The notes below the pieces were generated by a model that was given only the letters and a program-made list of their open reading frames with translations, was not told the DNA's origin and made no database searches. Shown here in pieces: positions 47,348 through 58,604 of a stretch of 64,000 nucleotides of DNA. The DNA is taken from positions 930,001 to 994,000 of the forward strand of contig JBAJFG010000030.1 of assembly GCA_037903475.1 (NCBI GenBank), given 5' to 3'. Source of the stretch: Ancylostoma caninum. Its lineage: Eukaryota > Nematoda > Chromadorea > Rhabditida > Ancylostomatidae. Made by a program: the position numbers and the translations under genes. Each line of letters opens with the position of its first letter. Within the stretch, counting starts at the first letter, position 1.

Positions 47348-47495
47348 AGCAAGTGCACATTACGGACATTGTTCAGGATAATTCTTTGCTCTGTTCTCCA
47401 CGTGTACTATGACCTCGTGAAGTACATGGCGAACAACAACCTCTTCCTTTTCATCTTGAACGAATCATTCTCATTTCACGATATAAATATGTTGT

Positions 47496-47765
47496 ACAGT
47501 GGACGCCAAAGACGGTGGCCCATTCACGGCCTCGAGAAGAACGCCGCGCAACCGCGCCGCGCGCACCGGGATATGTGTCGTCTGCTACAGGAATGCTATT
47601 CCTAGGCGCTTTCTTCCCGATTTGGTCGAAAATTCTTAAAATGGGTAGAAAAGCTGCTAGAAATAGCATAAGAGCAGCAGAAGACATCGGCTATGGCGCC
47701 CGCGGCGCGGTTGCGCGGCGTCTTTCTCGAGGCCGCGAACGGGCCACCGCCTTTGACGTCCACTA
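47496..47765. mobile_element. GC-rich fold-back MITE, 270 bp
   Basis: The arms (47496-47560 and 47701-47765) share AGTGGACG.CAAAG.CGGTGG and ACGCCGCGCAACCGCGCCGC as inverted copies over about 65 bp, with about 140 bp between. Open frames on both strands across it are palindrome artefacts. Confidence 0.85.
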
Positions 47766-49080
47766 TATTTCTTTTGAGGACTTTGTTCCCACCCATCGAC
47801 TCATGATGTTCCATTTTTTTCTATATCCAAATTGAAAATGAAAATTTCCGTGATTGAAAATGAATCATAAAAGCATATCGTAATAATCTCTTTAATCAGT
47901 AAGATAGAGCGGGTTCGTGGTCTGACGTGTCTGGATTTAACCAAAATGTTAAAACTGAGCAATGACCATGTCTAGCTTTTTATTTTACATTTGTACATGT
48001 GAATTTTTTGCCGAATAGTGGGAAAACATATTCTGCTTGGGCACTTGGGCTGGCTTGGTATGTACATATCAAAATATTGAGTCTTGTCTTACCGAACTTA
48101 TCCTGGCCGCTCAAGTACTCCTATCGTCGCATCATTGTGCACTGGTGAAAGAGGGATCCGTCACATTTAGATCCAGCAGGGAATCCGCCAAAATTTGAAA
48201 GGTCTGGAATTGTGAAGCCTGAAGAATTTCTTGTAAGAACTAAGGTAGTGGGTTATTGGCGATCGATGTGCACCTTTTCCATTGCGCCCCTCTATTATCT
48301 TCCGAGTGATGTTCGACGTATGTACGTCGCTTTTACTGGCATCTGAAGCGAGATATACGTCGTTCTGTCTGGTGTTCGAAGGCTGACTTTCATTTGCTTA
48401 TGACAAGAAGTTCCCCCAGGGTTCCCTCGGTCGTTTTTTGTTCCGCGTGGCGTCGATTCGCTCTCTGGAAATAGCAACATGCACTTTCCGCTGCTTGCAG
48501 CTCGGCGGCCAAATTGCTTCACGCATATTCTAGAACAGGCACGTTCAGCGGCTAAAACGCTGTTTGTGCGCGTGTGCCGACGACGTCCTTGTGTGTGTTT
48601 ATCCACTGGCGGCTCACAAGAAGCCGTTCGTTACCCTGAAAGAGTCGATGTGCAACTCACTAGTCGATGTTGTCGTCACGCTGCTGGCAAGTGCATCGTG
48701 GCGGCGTAGTCAATCGACGTTCCCAGCTGGCTGTGCGTTCTTTGAGGCCGTGAAATTGCGATGGTGTTGAATGAGCTCTTGTTAGTTCGTATTACGAACA
48801 GCTGAAAGTGTTACGAGGATTTTTGATGGCTAGTACGTCTGCAGTACTTCGCTCACTTCGAGAATCCACGAAAGTATGGAAATACCTTTCCAGATTTCAT
48901 TATTTCTCGACTATAGCGCTTTACCGAATTTCCTCCATACATAACTTGCTAAATTTTTTTTAAAATTATTCATCTACCCTCTAAATTCCTGTGATTTGTT
49001 TTGAAGAAGTCGCGAAATAATACGGCTGGACAGCGCAACTGGTCATCGTATATACTACGTAATTCTAGGGAACGCAAGAG
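47766..49080. other. Gene-poor stretch
   Basis: No exon or element end recognised. Overlapping frames on both strands at 48295-48770 reflect a locally GC-rich composition. Confidence 0.5.
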
Positions 49081-49557
49081 TAAACACATTGCGGGCCGAG
49101 CGCATTTCCGCATGGCGAGTGCGCGTGGCCAATCAATATTTTTTTGGCCCCGGCGTGATGCACCATGTGCATCACATGGTCACAGGGGAGCGGTTTTTCA
49201 AACATGAACAATATACTTCGCATTTTTTGAGACTTTGATTTTTTTGTTGCTGGTAACGTAAAGATCATCTATCATTCCGTATTTCACTGATACTTTCCTA
49301 AACAATTAGAACGTTGTGACATGAATTCAGTGTCAAGACGTACTTCATTTGAGGCTTCTGCTAAAGTAAGAGCCCTGACCGGGCTCATCTGATGTTTTGT
49401 TCTCTGTATTGAATAGTGTAGTGCCTGAAAGGGTCGTCTTAAAAGGTGTAGTTTTCAACGCACGGGACTTGTGTGATGCACCGTGGGCATCATGTGGTCG
49501 CACGGCGACGGGAGGGCGTGATGCACCATGTGCATCACATTGTCCGCAATGTGTTAA
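49081..49557. mobile_element. MITE family B, copy 1, with GTGATGCAC palindromes
   Basis: Ends TAAACACATTGCGGGC and CCGCAATGTGTTAA are inverted. Three palindromes of the form GTGATGCACCATGTGCATCA occur inside (49155-49175, 49473-49493, 49518-49538). A shorter relative with the same end and one palindrome lies at 57243-57388. Confidence 0.75.
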
Positions 49558-50433
49558 AGTTGGTTTGCTAGCCTGAGGTCGCAGGCATCCTTGAAATTAA
49601 AAAAGGTAAGCGTGTTAATGGATCCCAAATCCACTCATCGTTGACATGGGCGTCAACACATTTACCCAGGGTACCCTCAATGACGCATCCAGGCCCTGGT
49701 TCTGCTCGATTACGCATCTGAAGCTCGGCTGCACATATAATTACGAATTACGGATTTTGACAATGATTCTTGATTTAAGTAATTTTTATAACGGTTTTTT
49801 AATTGAATCTGAGTATAAGGGTGCTACTCATTCATTTAGTGTTTTCCTTGGCAAAAAGGCTGTGCCGCGTTATATTGAGTATGTGAAAAAGTTTCCGCCC
49901 TTTAGCGGTTAATAGTTATAATAGGTAAACGCTGCTTAGTTTTGTCAGTGTAAATAATATCCAGTATACATTTGTTTTGATTTGCATCAACATCGTTGTG
50001 TTTTACAGTGATAATCATGCCGAATTTGAGCCAAACAAGCCTTATTTGTCACAGTAACCCCATCTTCAGTTTTTTTTTGGATTTTCAAATTCAATCACTT
50101 GAAATCTGGACAGAATCAAGTAATCCAGATAAAGATGACAATATTCCGACAGAGCAAGAAAAGAGCTGTCGAATCGCTATATACATCATTGATTGAAAAT
50201 AAAAATGGGCGAGGAACAAACATATGAAAAATGCCACGAATTTATTTGGAAATTTATTACCTGCAGGTGAGTAGTTACGGCCATCTGCTCGCTTCTTTCC
50301 ACTCTCTTCGTCAAACGGGCAATGATACCATATTTTTCTGTAAACACTTAGAGAGGATGAATTATTGCAGAAGGGGAAATCTGCATTTTTTTTTTCAAAA
50401 TTTCTGCAGTGATCTGTCTGTAAGTATGCACCA
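49558..50433. other. Gene-poor stretch
   Basis: No firm gene. The - strand frame 50444-50091 contains RKIWYHCPFDEESGKKRAD, which looks coding-like and ends at a possible GTAAT donor, but it could not be joined in phase to the neighbouring candidate exon. Confidence 0.35.
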
Positions 50434-50688
50434 CTATAACTCACTCAAAAGTTCATTGATCGGCTTGCCAGCTCCTAAGCTGACCCCAACGTTTCTCAAG
50501 GATTCGGCAATCCATGAAGGAAAAGAAAAATCTACGAACCAACGCGGAAGTTCGTAGAACACCTGCAGAAAGTGAACATATGCGGAACGATAGAACACTG
50601 GAACCAAATACAAAGACGCTGCAATCTCCTCTATAGTCGGAGTTTTTTGAATTTGTTGCAGATGTCCTAGTGAGTGATTAATCTCCAT
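50434..50688 (-). CDS. Possible coding exon, unknown
   Basis: An 84-codon - strand frame starts at ATG 50688 (MEINHSLGHLQQIQKTPTIE) and contains ELPRWFVDFSFPSWIAESLR. The composition is coding-like. A strong donor (A|GTGAGTTAT) lies seven residues before the stop, so this could be a first exon. The next coding-like piece is at about 50345-50274 on the same strand, but phases do not agree with a simple splice. I do not recognise a family. Confidence 0.28.
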   Translation of the reverse strand: MEINHSLGHLQQIQKTPTIEEIAASLYLVPVFYRSAYVHFLQVFYELPRWFVDFSFPSWIAESLRNVGVSLGAGKPINELLSEL

Positions 50689-50959
50689 ATAGTGTGACTG
50701 ACTGCTGATTTTTGTGCTAGAGTAAAACAGTGCAGTCGTTTATCGTTCATTCTTTGCACTGCCCACTTCATGAATGTACACAAGCTGTTAGCTAAACAGA
50801 GAATGTTATGCTGTTTTAGCTGCTTCTCCTGCTATTAGCTCTGCTACAGTAAGTAATAGCATTATTGGTATAGTATTAACATTATTATAAAGCACTACTA
50901 TTATAGCATCAGATAGTATTACATTGATGTATTTTTACTGTAGTATTGTTACAGTGCCG
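50689..50959. other. AT-rich stretch
   Basis: AT-rich, with repeated TAGTATT..ATTATT motifs from about 50850 to 50950. No gene. Confidence 0.4.
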
Positions 50960-51232
50960 ACCACCCATCTGGTCTACTGCGTCGCACCATTTAAGCGATG
51001 CGGTAGGCCTAGTGGGTGCTGTGGTTGTTAGAATTTCGCCAATTTTGATGTTTTGCCTATCTTTCTACCAATTTTCACGGGTGCCTTTCTATTTATGCCG
51101 AAAACGGTGGAAAACATCGGCGAAATATCAGACATCTATACCAGTAATTCCCAAAAACCGCAGAGCTCAGCTGGTTCGCCGCACCGCGTGGCTGGTGCAA
51201 GGCGGCAGACCAGATGGGCTGTATTCTGTGGT
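50960..51232. repeat. Imperfect inverted repeat
   Basis: CCCATCTGGTCTACTGC..GCACCA at the left pairs with TGGTGCAAGGCGGCAGACCA..GATGGG at the right, about 60 bp per arm with several mismatches, flanked by AT-rich DNA. Possibly an old MITE. Confidence 0.45.
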
Positions 51233-52309
51233 GCAAAAATGATTGACAGGCAAATGCCAGTGCTATTAATTTATTTATCATTGTCAGTAGAAGTACTTTT
51301 ATTATTATTTTATATTTGTTATTGATACACATATTAATATTACTCATACATATAAATAATATGTTTTATATTGATACTATTAGAACAAATAGTATTGTAG
51401 CACTTTTCTGTTGTCTCAGTTTGGCAAGGTTCACACTTATTCTGTTCATACACCGCTCGAAAATTGTGGCTGCCAATAATTTCAGCGAAACTTCCAAGGC
51501 CAGGATTTATGAACACATAACCTAGCGGAATCAGGTTAGCAAACCAATTTTCACGTCCTGCGTCCTCTAGGGTAACGTAGTCTTTACCATAGAAAATCTC
51601 GCTAACCATCATTGGTTTGCACGATGATGTTTTACGAATCCCAGCCCAAACCAACGAACATTAGTGCAGTGCAGTTCCATCGAAACTCTCCTTTTTGGTG
51701 TAAAAATGATAACAGAAGGAACGGTTCCTGATATCTCTGAAAAATCTTCTCGCACATCCTTCATTTCTGCTGTTTTCTATGCATCGGAGCCCATTGCGCT
51801 GTTTCTCCGACTCTCATAGTTATCCTGAATGAAACAGGATATTCTCATCGCTGCAATGAAGCATGAACACGTGCGCTTGTGTGATGAATCTGACGCATTC
51901 TTTTTTTGTAGAAAGTGCACGATTATGGCCGAGCTGACCTGGTCGATGCGACTCGGCCGCTGCCCTTTTCTCGAATGATGTGGTGGTGTGAACCTCCATG
52001 GCGTCGCAAAATGGCGTGCTTCTGCTTCTGGTGCCATTCGAATGGGTGTTTTCCCGTTGACATTTATGGGTGTTACGTGATACGTGATGAATATGGTGTG
52101 GTTATTCGCTGCGGTGGCAAGGAGAGGATTAGAAAAAGTGCAAATTTATGGATTTCACAGGAGACATGCTGGGAAAGACAAAGCACTCCATCTTCAATTA
52201 GTATATCTGAATAACATTGTGCTGGATACATCATTGAGATTACTCGTGGTAAGAATATTAATGTGCCTGAATTTCTTTCTTACCCTCCACCCATCAACGC
52301 GTTTACCCT
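51233..52309. other. Gene-poor stretch
   Basis: The - strand frame 51654-51340 begins MVWAGIRKTSS, recalling the VWAGI motif of Tc1-type transposases, but no catalytic Asp context follows. I regard this as at best a relic. Nothing else is recognised. Confidence 0.35.
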
Positions 52310-52436
52310 AATTCATTCATTCATTCATTCATTCATTCATTCATTCATTCATTCATTCATTCATTCATTCATTCATTCATTCATTCATTCACTCATTCAT
52401 TCATTCATTCATTCATTCATTCATTCATTCATTCAC
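52310..52436. repeat. (ATTC)n microsatellite
   Basis: About 31 almost uninterrupted ATTC/CATT units; one unit reads CACT. The open frame across it encodes a Ser-Phe-Ile-His repeat and is not a gene. Confidence 0.97.
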
Positions 52437-55400
52437 TTATTTTTTATTTACGTTTCTTAAAGAAAACGTGTGAAAGTTGAAAGAACACAGAGACACATTT
52501 TACATGAAAACACATTTTCAAATCATCTATGGCTTGAGTAGTTTTGTAGACACAGTACGCTTGAACTGGCCGAAAGATGGTGTAGTTATGATATCCTTCA
52601 TTAGTTTTACGTATGCCGCTACAGCTCTAACAGGAAAACAATTGCATATAAGCCTAGTTTTACCATACGGATAGAACAATTTCTGGTCACTACCCATATG
52701 TTACGTTGCCTATGCCCAGCTCCTACTAATAGGTAATCAGACCCATAGGTATGAGCCTGCGCATCCTTCCAGTGGTGCATTGGGGCCTTGTCTTCCGAAT
52801 GTCCACTCACAAGTAGTCAGCTAGCCAGTTATTCCTAGTCTAGCCTTTATTTATGTTATCTTACCCCACCTGTAAAGGGTAGCTGATCCACAAATGCGGT
52901 CTTTTTACATTGGCCTTCATCAGAAGACGCTGATCTCAACTATTTACATCATTATCTGTATAAGTGCTGGAACACCCGTTTCTGGCCACCTATTTTTTCG
53001 GTTACATAAGGCGTGGCTGCCACCAAATTGACGCGACTGCTAAAAATGCTGAAAATTGACCTTCTATTCATGACAACTGCCCTTTCGCTGCGTGCCGCAT
53101 GCAGTAGTAACAATACATTTGTTGGCTTTCATACTGCAATTCATTGCTAAAAAGTCAACTAATGCATAAACTTCCCACTCACATCATTGATTTCCGCAAA
53201 TTCCAACGTACCAGACAATGTTTCAACGGTTTTCTTCAACTGCTTTATTCTAGAAATCTGCCAGGTCTTTTCTGCTGAACTACTGCGAAAATATGTATTT
53301 AGGTTCCTTTACGATGTTGTTTCCGATTTATGGTGAAATGACGCGTATGCCAACTTGTTCTAACATGCTGGGACATGCGAACATATCGTATTAGTGTAGG
53401 TTGAGAAAAGGCTCGGTCGAATATTCGACTAATCGTACTCGATTTGTTTCGCATTCATTGATGTGAATGTTTATGCAAATATGTGTGAATAAGTGCACTA
53501 AAAAAGGATAAAAGGGGAATGCATAAGAAAAAGTACGAGAAGTACACAAATTATTGTAAAATTTATGAGAAAAATTATGCTGAAATGCCGGAGTAGAATT
53601 TTTGGAGGTTTTTCAAAAAGAAGCTAGACATGGATGTTTTTTTTTTTTGAAGAAACAGGTTAGTGATCTTTGTTTTATCAACAAGAAACTCATAAGTACT
53701 TACATACGTAGTATTTACAAATTGTAAATGAAGGCGTTATGCCGGAAGAAAAGAAAAAAGAAATTAATTCAGGATTATGGGCTGGAGCATTTCCGGCATC
53801 GGGTGGATGGCGTTTTCCTGGAGCCAAAAGTAGCCTGTAGGTTAGTTTATACTTTCACGCTGCGATCAACAGTACGCCACAATCCTATCGTATAACATTT
53901 TTATGTTAATGTTTTGCTATAGCGACATGCCAAACATTTGTGCCAGCAGTTAAACCACTGTGATTCCATCGCTATTGCAACTGCAATCGCGGCGATAGAT
54001 TCGCGTCGCTGGCAGTATATATCCATGATGTATATCCATAAAAAAGGAGTGATTATGCTAAAGAAAAAAAAAACAAAATTTGGTTTCAAGAACCTTCAAC
54101 CTGCACAAATTTTTTAATAATCGCTCTCAATTTTCATCTAAAGGGCAGTGCGCTTTCCATAACTAAATAACCTTTATGAGTTTTCAAATAGAAGAGCGAA
54201 AAAAGTACTGCTAACATTAAGTACGAGTATTTTGGATGAACTGCCTTGAGTATCACAGCGTTCACCAAACAGATGCTGCATTCTGAAGAGAATTGTGTAT
54301 CAGCATCACCCCATTACTCTGGGAAGTCCCTCGCTCACTCGTTCACTGTGTTCAGAATCCAGGGAACGTCACTGAACGCCGACGCGGCGGTTTTTCAGCG
54401 GTGATGGCGGTATTTTGTGCGGCTGCAAAAAGCCGCCGGCAGATGCCGCGCTATGATAGTGTCATATCTGTAGCAAGCGTTTGCAAAACGACACGTATCG
54501 AAAATGAGCGGCTCGTTGGAATCAATATCCATGTGATTCTCCGATCAAAGTATCGATTGAACTATGCAATGAAAAAATGCTATGCTGCATCGTCATTCGC
54601 AGCATGGCGCGGGGGGGGACAATGGGCGGAGCCAGCTGTCTCATCGTTGCAGCTGCGCTTTGTTGCCATAGTTTTTCTAATGTTTTTGCAGTGAATGGGC
54701 AGTTTTTGTAAAAGTTGTGGTGGAAGATGTGAAACCACTCTGCTTGCTGATTCTAGCGAACTCATTTCTCTTTCCATAGAGCAGAAAAAAGCCACCCAAG
54801 CGTATTCTTTATTATTCTGTGATTGCTTGCCGTATGTACTGCACTTTATGGTGAATAATGCATTGTATATATTCAAAAGCGGATTAAAAATCCGTTTCCA
54901 AATAAATTGAACTTTTGGACTTCCAAAAAGGAGGAAAAGTACAACTTTTAGGAGTGCTAACAAACATATCAAGGGCTTTCCCTTTTTTGAGAAAAAGAAC
55001 AGAAACAGTTCAGAAATTCCGGATCATATACCATTTCTATCCTCGGGTCCTGAGAGTGTTGCCACTCATGCGTAGAGTCAATGCATCAACTGTGACACAG
55101 TGAAATGGCTGAATGGGTAACGTTAAGGATAGCGATCAAGCTAAGGCTGATTGTTTGGCATTTTTGTATCCTTTTTCAGGAATTCGAGGTTAAAAGTGCT
55201 ACACATACTGTAACATCGTCTTCAGTTGTGCTTCTAACAATGAGAGCCACACTTCGTTTCGCTGGGTTAACCTGGTACACTTCCCTTGTTTCTTTCTGAC
55301 AATAACTCTTTTAGCAGTGACTTCGCAAATTTCATTCTCTTTTCCCACCCCCAAAACTTCCTCTTTACAGCAGCCAAGACCATTTTTTTGGCTGTCAGGG

Positions 55401-57242
55401 AAAGGCTGCAAAAAATCTGACAGCTGTGAAAGCGAGTAGCTAGTTACCTTTGATTGAATTGCGGCAGCAAGTGGTTTGAATTTGACGTGGATATTTGTGG
55501 ATTTTCCACATTTTCAGGCACTAAACATAATTGGTTATGGTTTCTTGTGCTCTGGATACCTGCAATTTCAAAGTAACTGAGTTGTGGACAAGTCCTTGCG
55601 CTCATAACGGCAGGATTTCAGGATTGTTTCGTCTAAGTTGTTCTGGGCAAGATCATTAGGTGGACTTCTTTCCATGCAGGTGAAGATAATGAGAAAAAAT
55701 AATATCTTAAGCACTGATAAATGGATTATGTATGTGCCAGGAGGAAATAGAAAAACCTAATAAATAGATAAACAAATTACTAGTTTGTTAATTATCAAAA
55801 CTGTAGGAGAGTGACGACATATGTCTTGTTACCAGTTATGATCGCGCAAGAAAGGCATCAATAGAATACTTATTTTCAACTCACGTAGAACTGACGCTTT
55901 CGTTCTGTCCTAGCCTTTTTCTTTATTTTTTTGTCTCCTTTGTAGCATATTTTAATAAAAACATTTAGATAAATAAGCGAACAGATAAATAAACAAACGG
56001 ATAAATAAATAAATTGGCAAAAATGTAAGAGCTTTGGCTTTATTACTACTGCGTCGAAATATCGCTAGACAAGGTTGTTTTTATTGAATTTGTCGTCTAC
56101 TGCTTTATGAACCCGAGCGTCTGGATTAGATTTCCGTCGAGCGCTAGGCCTCCCCGTCCACAGCAAGCACATCAACGAAGAAGACCCTTGGATGTGGATC
56201 AAAAGTCGAAGACCAAACCCCAAAATCTGGCGCCGGCATTTGGCCGAAGAGTTCTTTAATCTTCGGGGATGACCTAGGCTGCGATAACAATTTTAGCGCT
56301 TGAATTGAAAATAAGGCTGTTTCTGGCTCTTTTGAATGCGTCATGTCATATGGATGCGCCGATTTTGCTACTCGAGTTATCCCCGGTAGGACCAGTTGCA
56401 GACAGCTGTTGTGTATCTGTTGCTAGCCGTGACAACATGTCATAACTTCGGCGCCAGCTCGATTTTTTCTGGCGTTGGCTTGGTGCCAAGGGATTTCTCT
56501 AGGATTTCTCTCCACCTCTGAGCCTTCGAATTTCCCTACTTCTCTGGCCTCTCTCCGCCCCGAGAAAAATTCCCAGACTTGTTGTTGTTATTAATATTGC
56601 GATATGAAGCGTTTAATCAAACTTCTTGATAAATATGCGCGCCTGCAAGAGGACAAGCTCCGCCCACTTCGTCATACATTACTGGAATGCGACAGAGTTA
56701 ATGCATATCTTTTTATCCGCATTAAACCACAGCGATACACAGCTAGCATCGAATTGATGTCTTTCTCTCACTTCTCAACTATATCTGACGTTTATAGTCC
56801 AGATGCAACGCGTTTTGCGATCATCTGGTATTCACATAATTTTCCTTCTGGACGAGTTTTCTCGCTTCTCACGCAGATTTTGCATGTGTGCATGCATGCA
56901 AGAATGAAATCTATGTTATCTGTGTCCGGCTTCTGGCCTTCGATCAACTGGGATGGAGAGGTGAAATTGCTATGGTCCCACAAAGAATATGATTTATCGC
57001 TTCACCTCAATGAGTGGGTGTTTTCTGGATTCCGAAATTTCGTTCCAGGGAGCAGACTGCTCGGTTATTCCTGGGAAGTTCTCTGGAAAGGCTAGGTTAA
57101 TTTTTTGAAAGTCGCTGAATATTAGTATGAACTCGTGAACAGATGAGAATTTTCGCTTATTAAGAGTTTACATCTTTCGAAACCCCAAAAATGTGCAGGC
57201 AGTTGATTCTCCACTTCCTTTGAATTGTAGGAAGAACTCCAG
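52437..57242. other. Long gene-poor stretch
   Basis: I find no exon with family resemblance. The longer frames, 54293-54694 (+, 133 codons), 54972-54580 (-, 130 codons) and 56604-57095 (+, 163 codons), show no domain, signal peptide or splice-linked partner. Runs of ATAA repeats lie near 55980-56020. Confidence 0.5.
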
Positions 57243-57388
57243 TTAGCACATTACAGACAACGTGATGCACATGGTGCATCACGCGAAATGGGCTCTTCAT
57301 GTCCATAAAACGTTCCCCAGTGGTGCTAAAATGCTCTCTGGCCACACACGCTTGCCATCAGAAATGTACTCGATCCACAATGTTTTAA
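57243..57388. mobile_element. MITE family B, copy 2 (146 bp)
   Basis: It begins TTAGCACATTACAGACAA and ends CACAATGTTTTAA, inverted. It carries the palindrome GTGATGCACATGGTGCATCA at 57262-57281, in the same position relative to the end as in copy 1. Confidence 0.65.
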
Positions 57389-57665
57389 AGTGTTCTTCTG
57401 GATTTTCTTTGTGGAACCTTCTCTTTTTTAGTTATTTTTAACCGGTAAAATCATTCATATAGATTGGCATATCGGGAGTTGTAAAGCGGGCGACTTGACA
57501 AAGCTTTACGATTGGTCACTCCGTCCAGTGAGCCAATCACGGAGTTCGGCCACCCATCCTCCGGATCGCACCTAATATGTTTCACACTGCTCGATGTCGT
57601 GCTGGGTCCCCGATGTTAGATTGTACACTACATTCAAGTTGGTGCAAATTTCAGCTCTTTCGCTT
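57389..57665. other. Short gene-poor stretch with ATTGG/CCAAT hairpin
   Basis: The region 57515-57545 (GATTGGTCACTCCGT..AGTGAGCCAATC) can form a hairpin like those in the aminoacylase intron. No gene. Confidence 0.35.
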
Positions 57666-57890
57666 TTAGTCTAGGATGACCTTAAGAACCAATATGATTT
57701 TCTGAGCCCTTTTCACTCTCTCAAGCTCTTTCTGCCACGCTTTCGCCTCTGCAGGGATTTTTTCTTGCGCTTTGTTCCCATTCATCTGTGGACACTCTGA
57801 AACTTTTTGTCTGACAGTTCTCTTGAACATCTGCTCTCTTTGTGACAGATATCCAGCTGCGTGTGAAAGTCCTTGCTCAATCATCTTCAA
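57666..57890 (-). CDS. Possible coding exon with helical, charged peptide
   Basis: A - strand frame of 74 codons ends with TAG at 57668-57666; the first ATG is two codons into the frame (MIEQGLSHAAGYLSQREQMF). It is rich in Glu, Lys and Gln (AEAKAWQKELERVKRAQKII) and likely helical. TTTCCAG lies just upstream, but an in-frame TAA falls between it and the frame. No family is recognised and it may be chance. Confidence 0.25.
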   Translation of the reverse strand: MKMIEQGLSHAAGYLSQREQMFKRTVRQKVSECPQMNGNKAQEKIPAEAKAWQKELERVKRAQKIILVLKVILD

Positions 57891-58322
57891 AGCTTCTTAT
57901 GGCTGGAAATTTCTTAGAGTAGAGATATATCCATGCATGTAGAGAATCCTGCAGTACAGCTCGAATCCGATATTATTTCATTGGATTTCACACAAATGGT
58001 TTCCATTCGAATCCCTGGAGAAAGTGCTAGGAGAACATCCAGAAAACTGGAATTTTCTAAGAGTTTTAGCGGAAAATTCTGGTTTCGCACGAGATTTAGT
58101 TGGAATTAAAGTGAAATAGAAAATGCAGGATTTGTGCTTGGTAAAATAGGCGGAAATTCCTGGTAATTCAAGGGGATATTTCCAAGTTTATCAGTTACTG
58201 ATTTAATTTACGTAAAGCCCAACCGAAAGAGAAACTTCGATGTATGTCTTAGTCAAAGCTTAGACTAAATTTTCCCGGAGATACCTGTGTAGGATCATCA
58301 GAGAGGTGGTGCCTATCGTTAC

Positions 58323-58604
58323 GATTTTACCGAAATAAAAGAGAAAATGTGACGAACTACTATGATAAAACGACTTATTCTTATTACTCTTGGAGGCTAT
58401 AATTGGACAGGTGAGAGGCCGAGCACTGCGCTTGGCCATTTCATGCAAATGACCAATCGTAGGACCCGGCCACTCCTACCTTTACGCTTCCAACGCTACA
58501 CACCCCACAGAAACAAGGGCATTTTACCGAAATAAAAGAGGAAATGTGGCAAAGTACAATGATAAAACAACTAATTCTTATTATTCTTGGAGGCTATAAT
58601 AGGA
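58323..58604 (+). repeat. Direct repeat of about 82 bp, 115 bp apart
   Basis: 58323-58404 and 58521-58604 share ATTTTACCGAAATAAAAGAG and TCTTGGAGGCTATAAT, with scattered substitutions. The spacer contains TTGGCC and GACCAATCGTAGGACCCGGC, similar to the ATTGG-type hairpins at 27.3 and 57.5 kb. Confidence 0.85.

Noticed and set aside
51340..51654. Tc1 transposase fragment suggested by MVWAGI
   Set aside because: No catalytic Asp motif or terminal repeats in the surrounding sequence; resemblance limited to six residues.
52263..52460. Open frame encoding a Ser-Phe-Ile-His repeat
   Set aside because: Direct translation of the (ATTC)n microsatellite.
56604..57095. 163-codon open frame, one of the longest in the window
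   Set aside because: No domain, signal peptide, splice-linked partner or codon pattern supports it.
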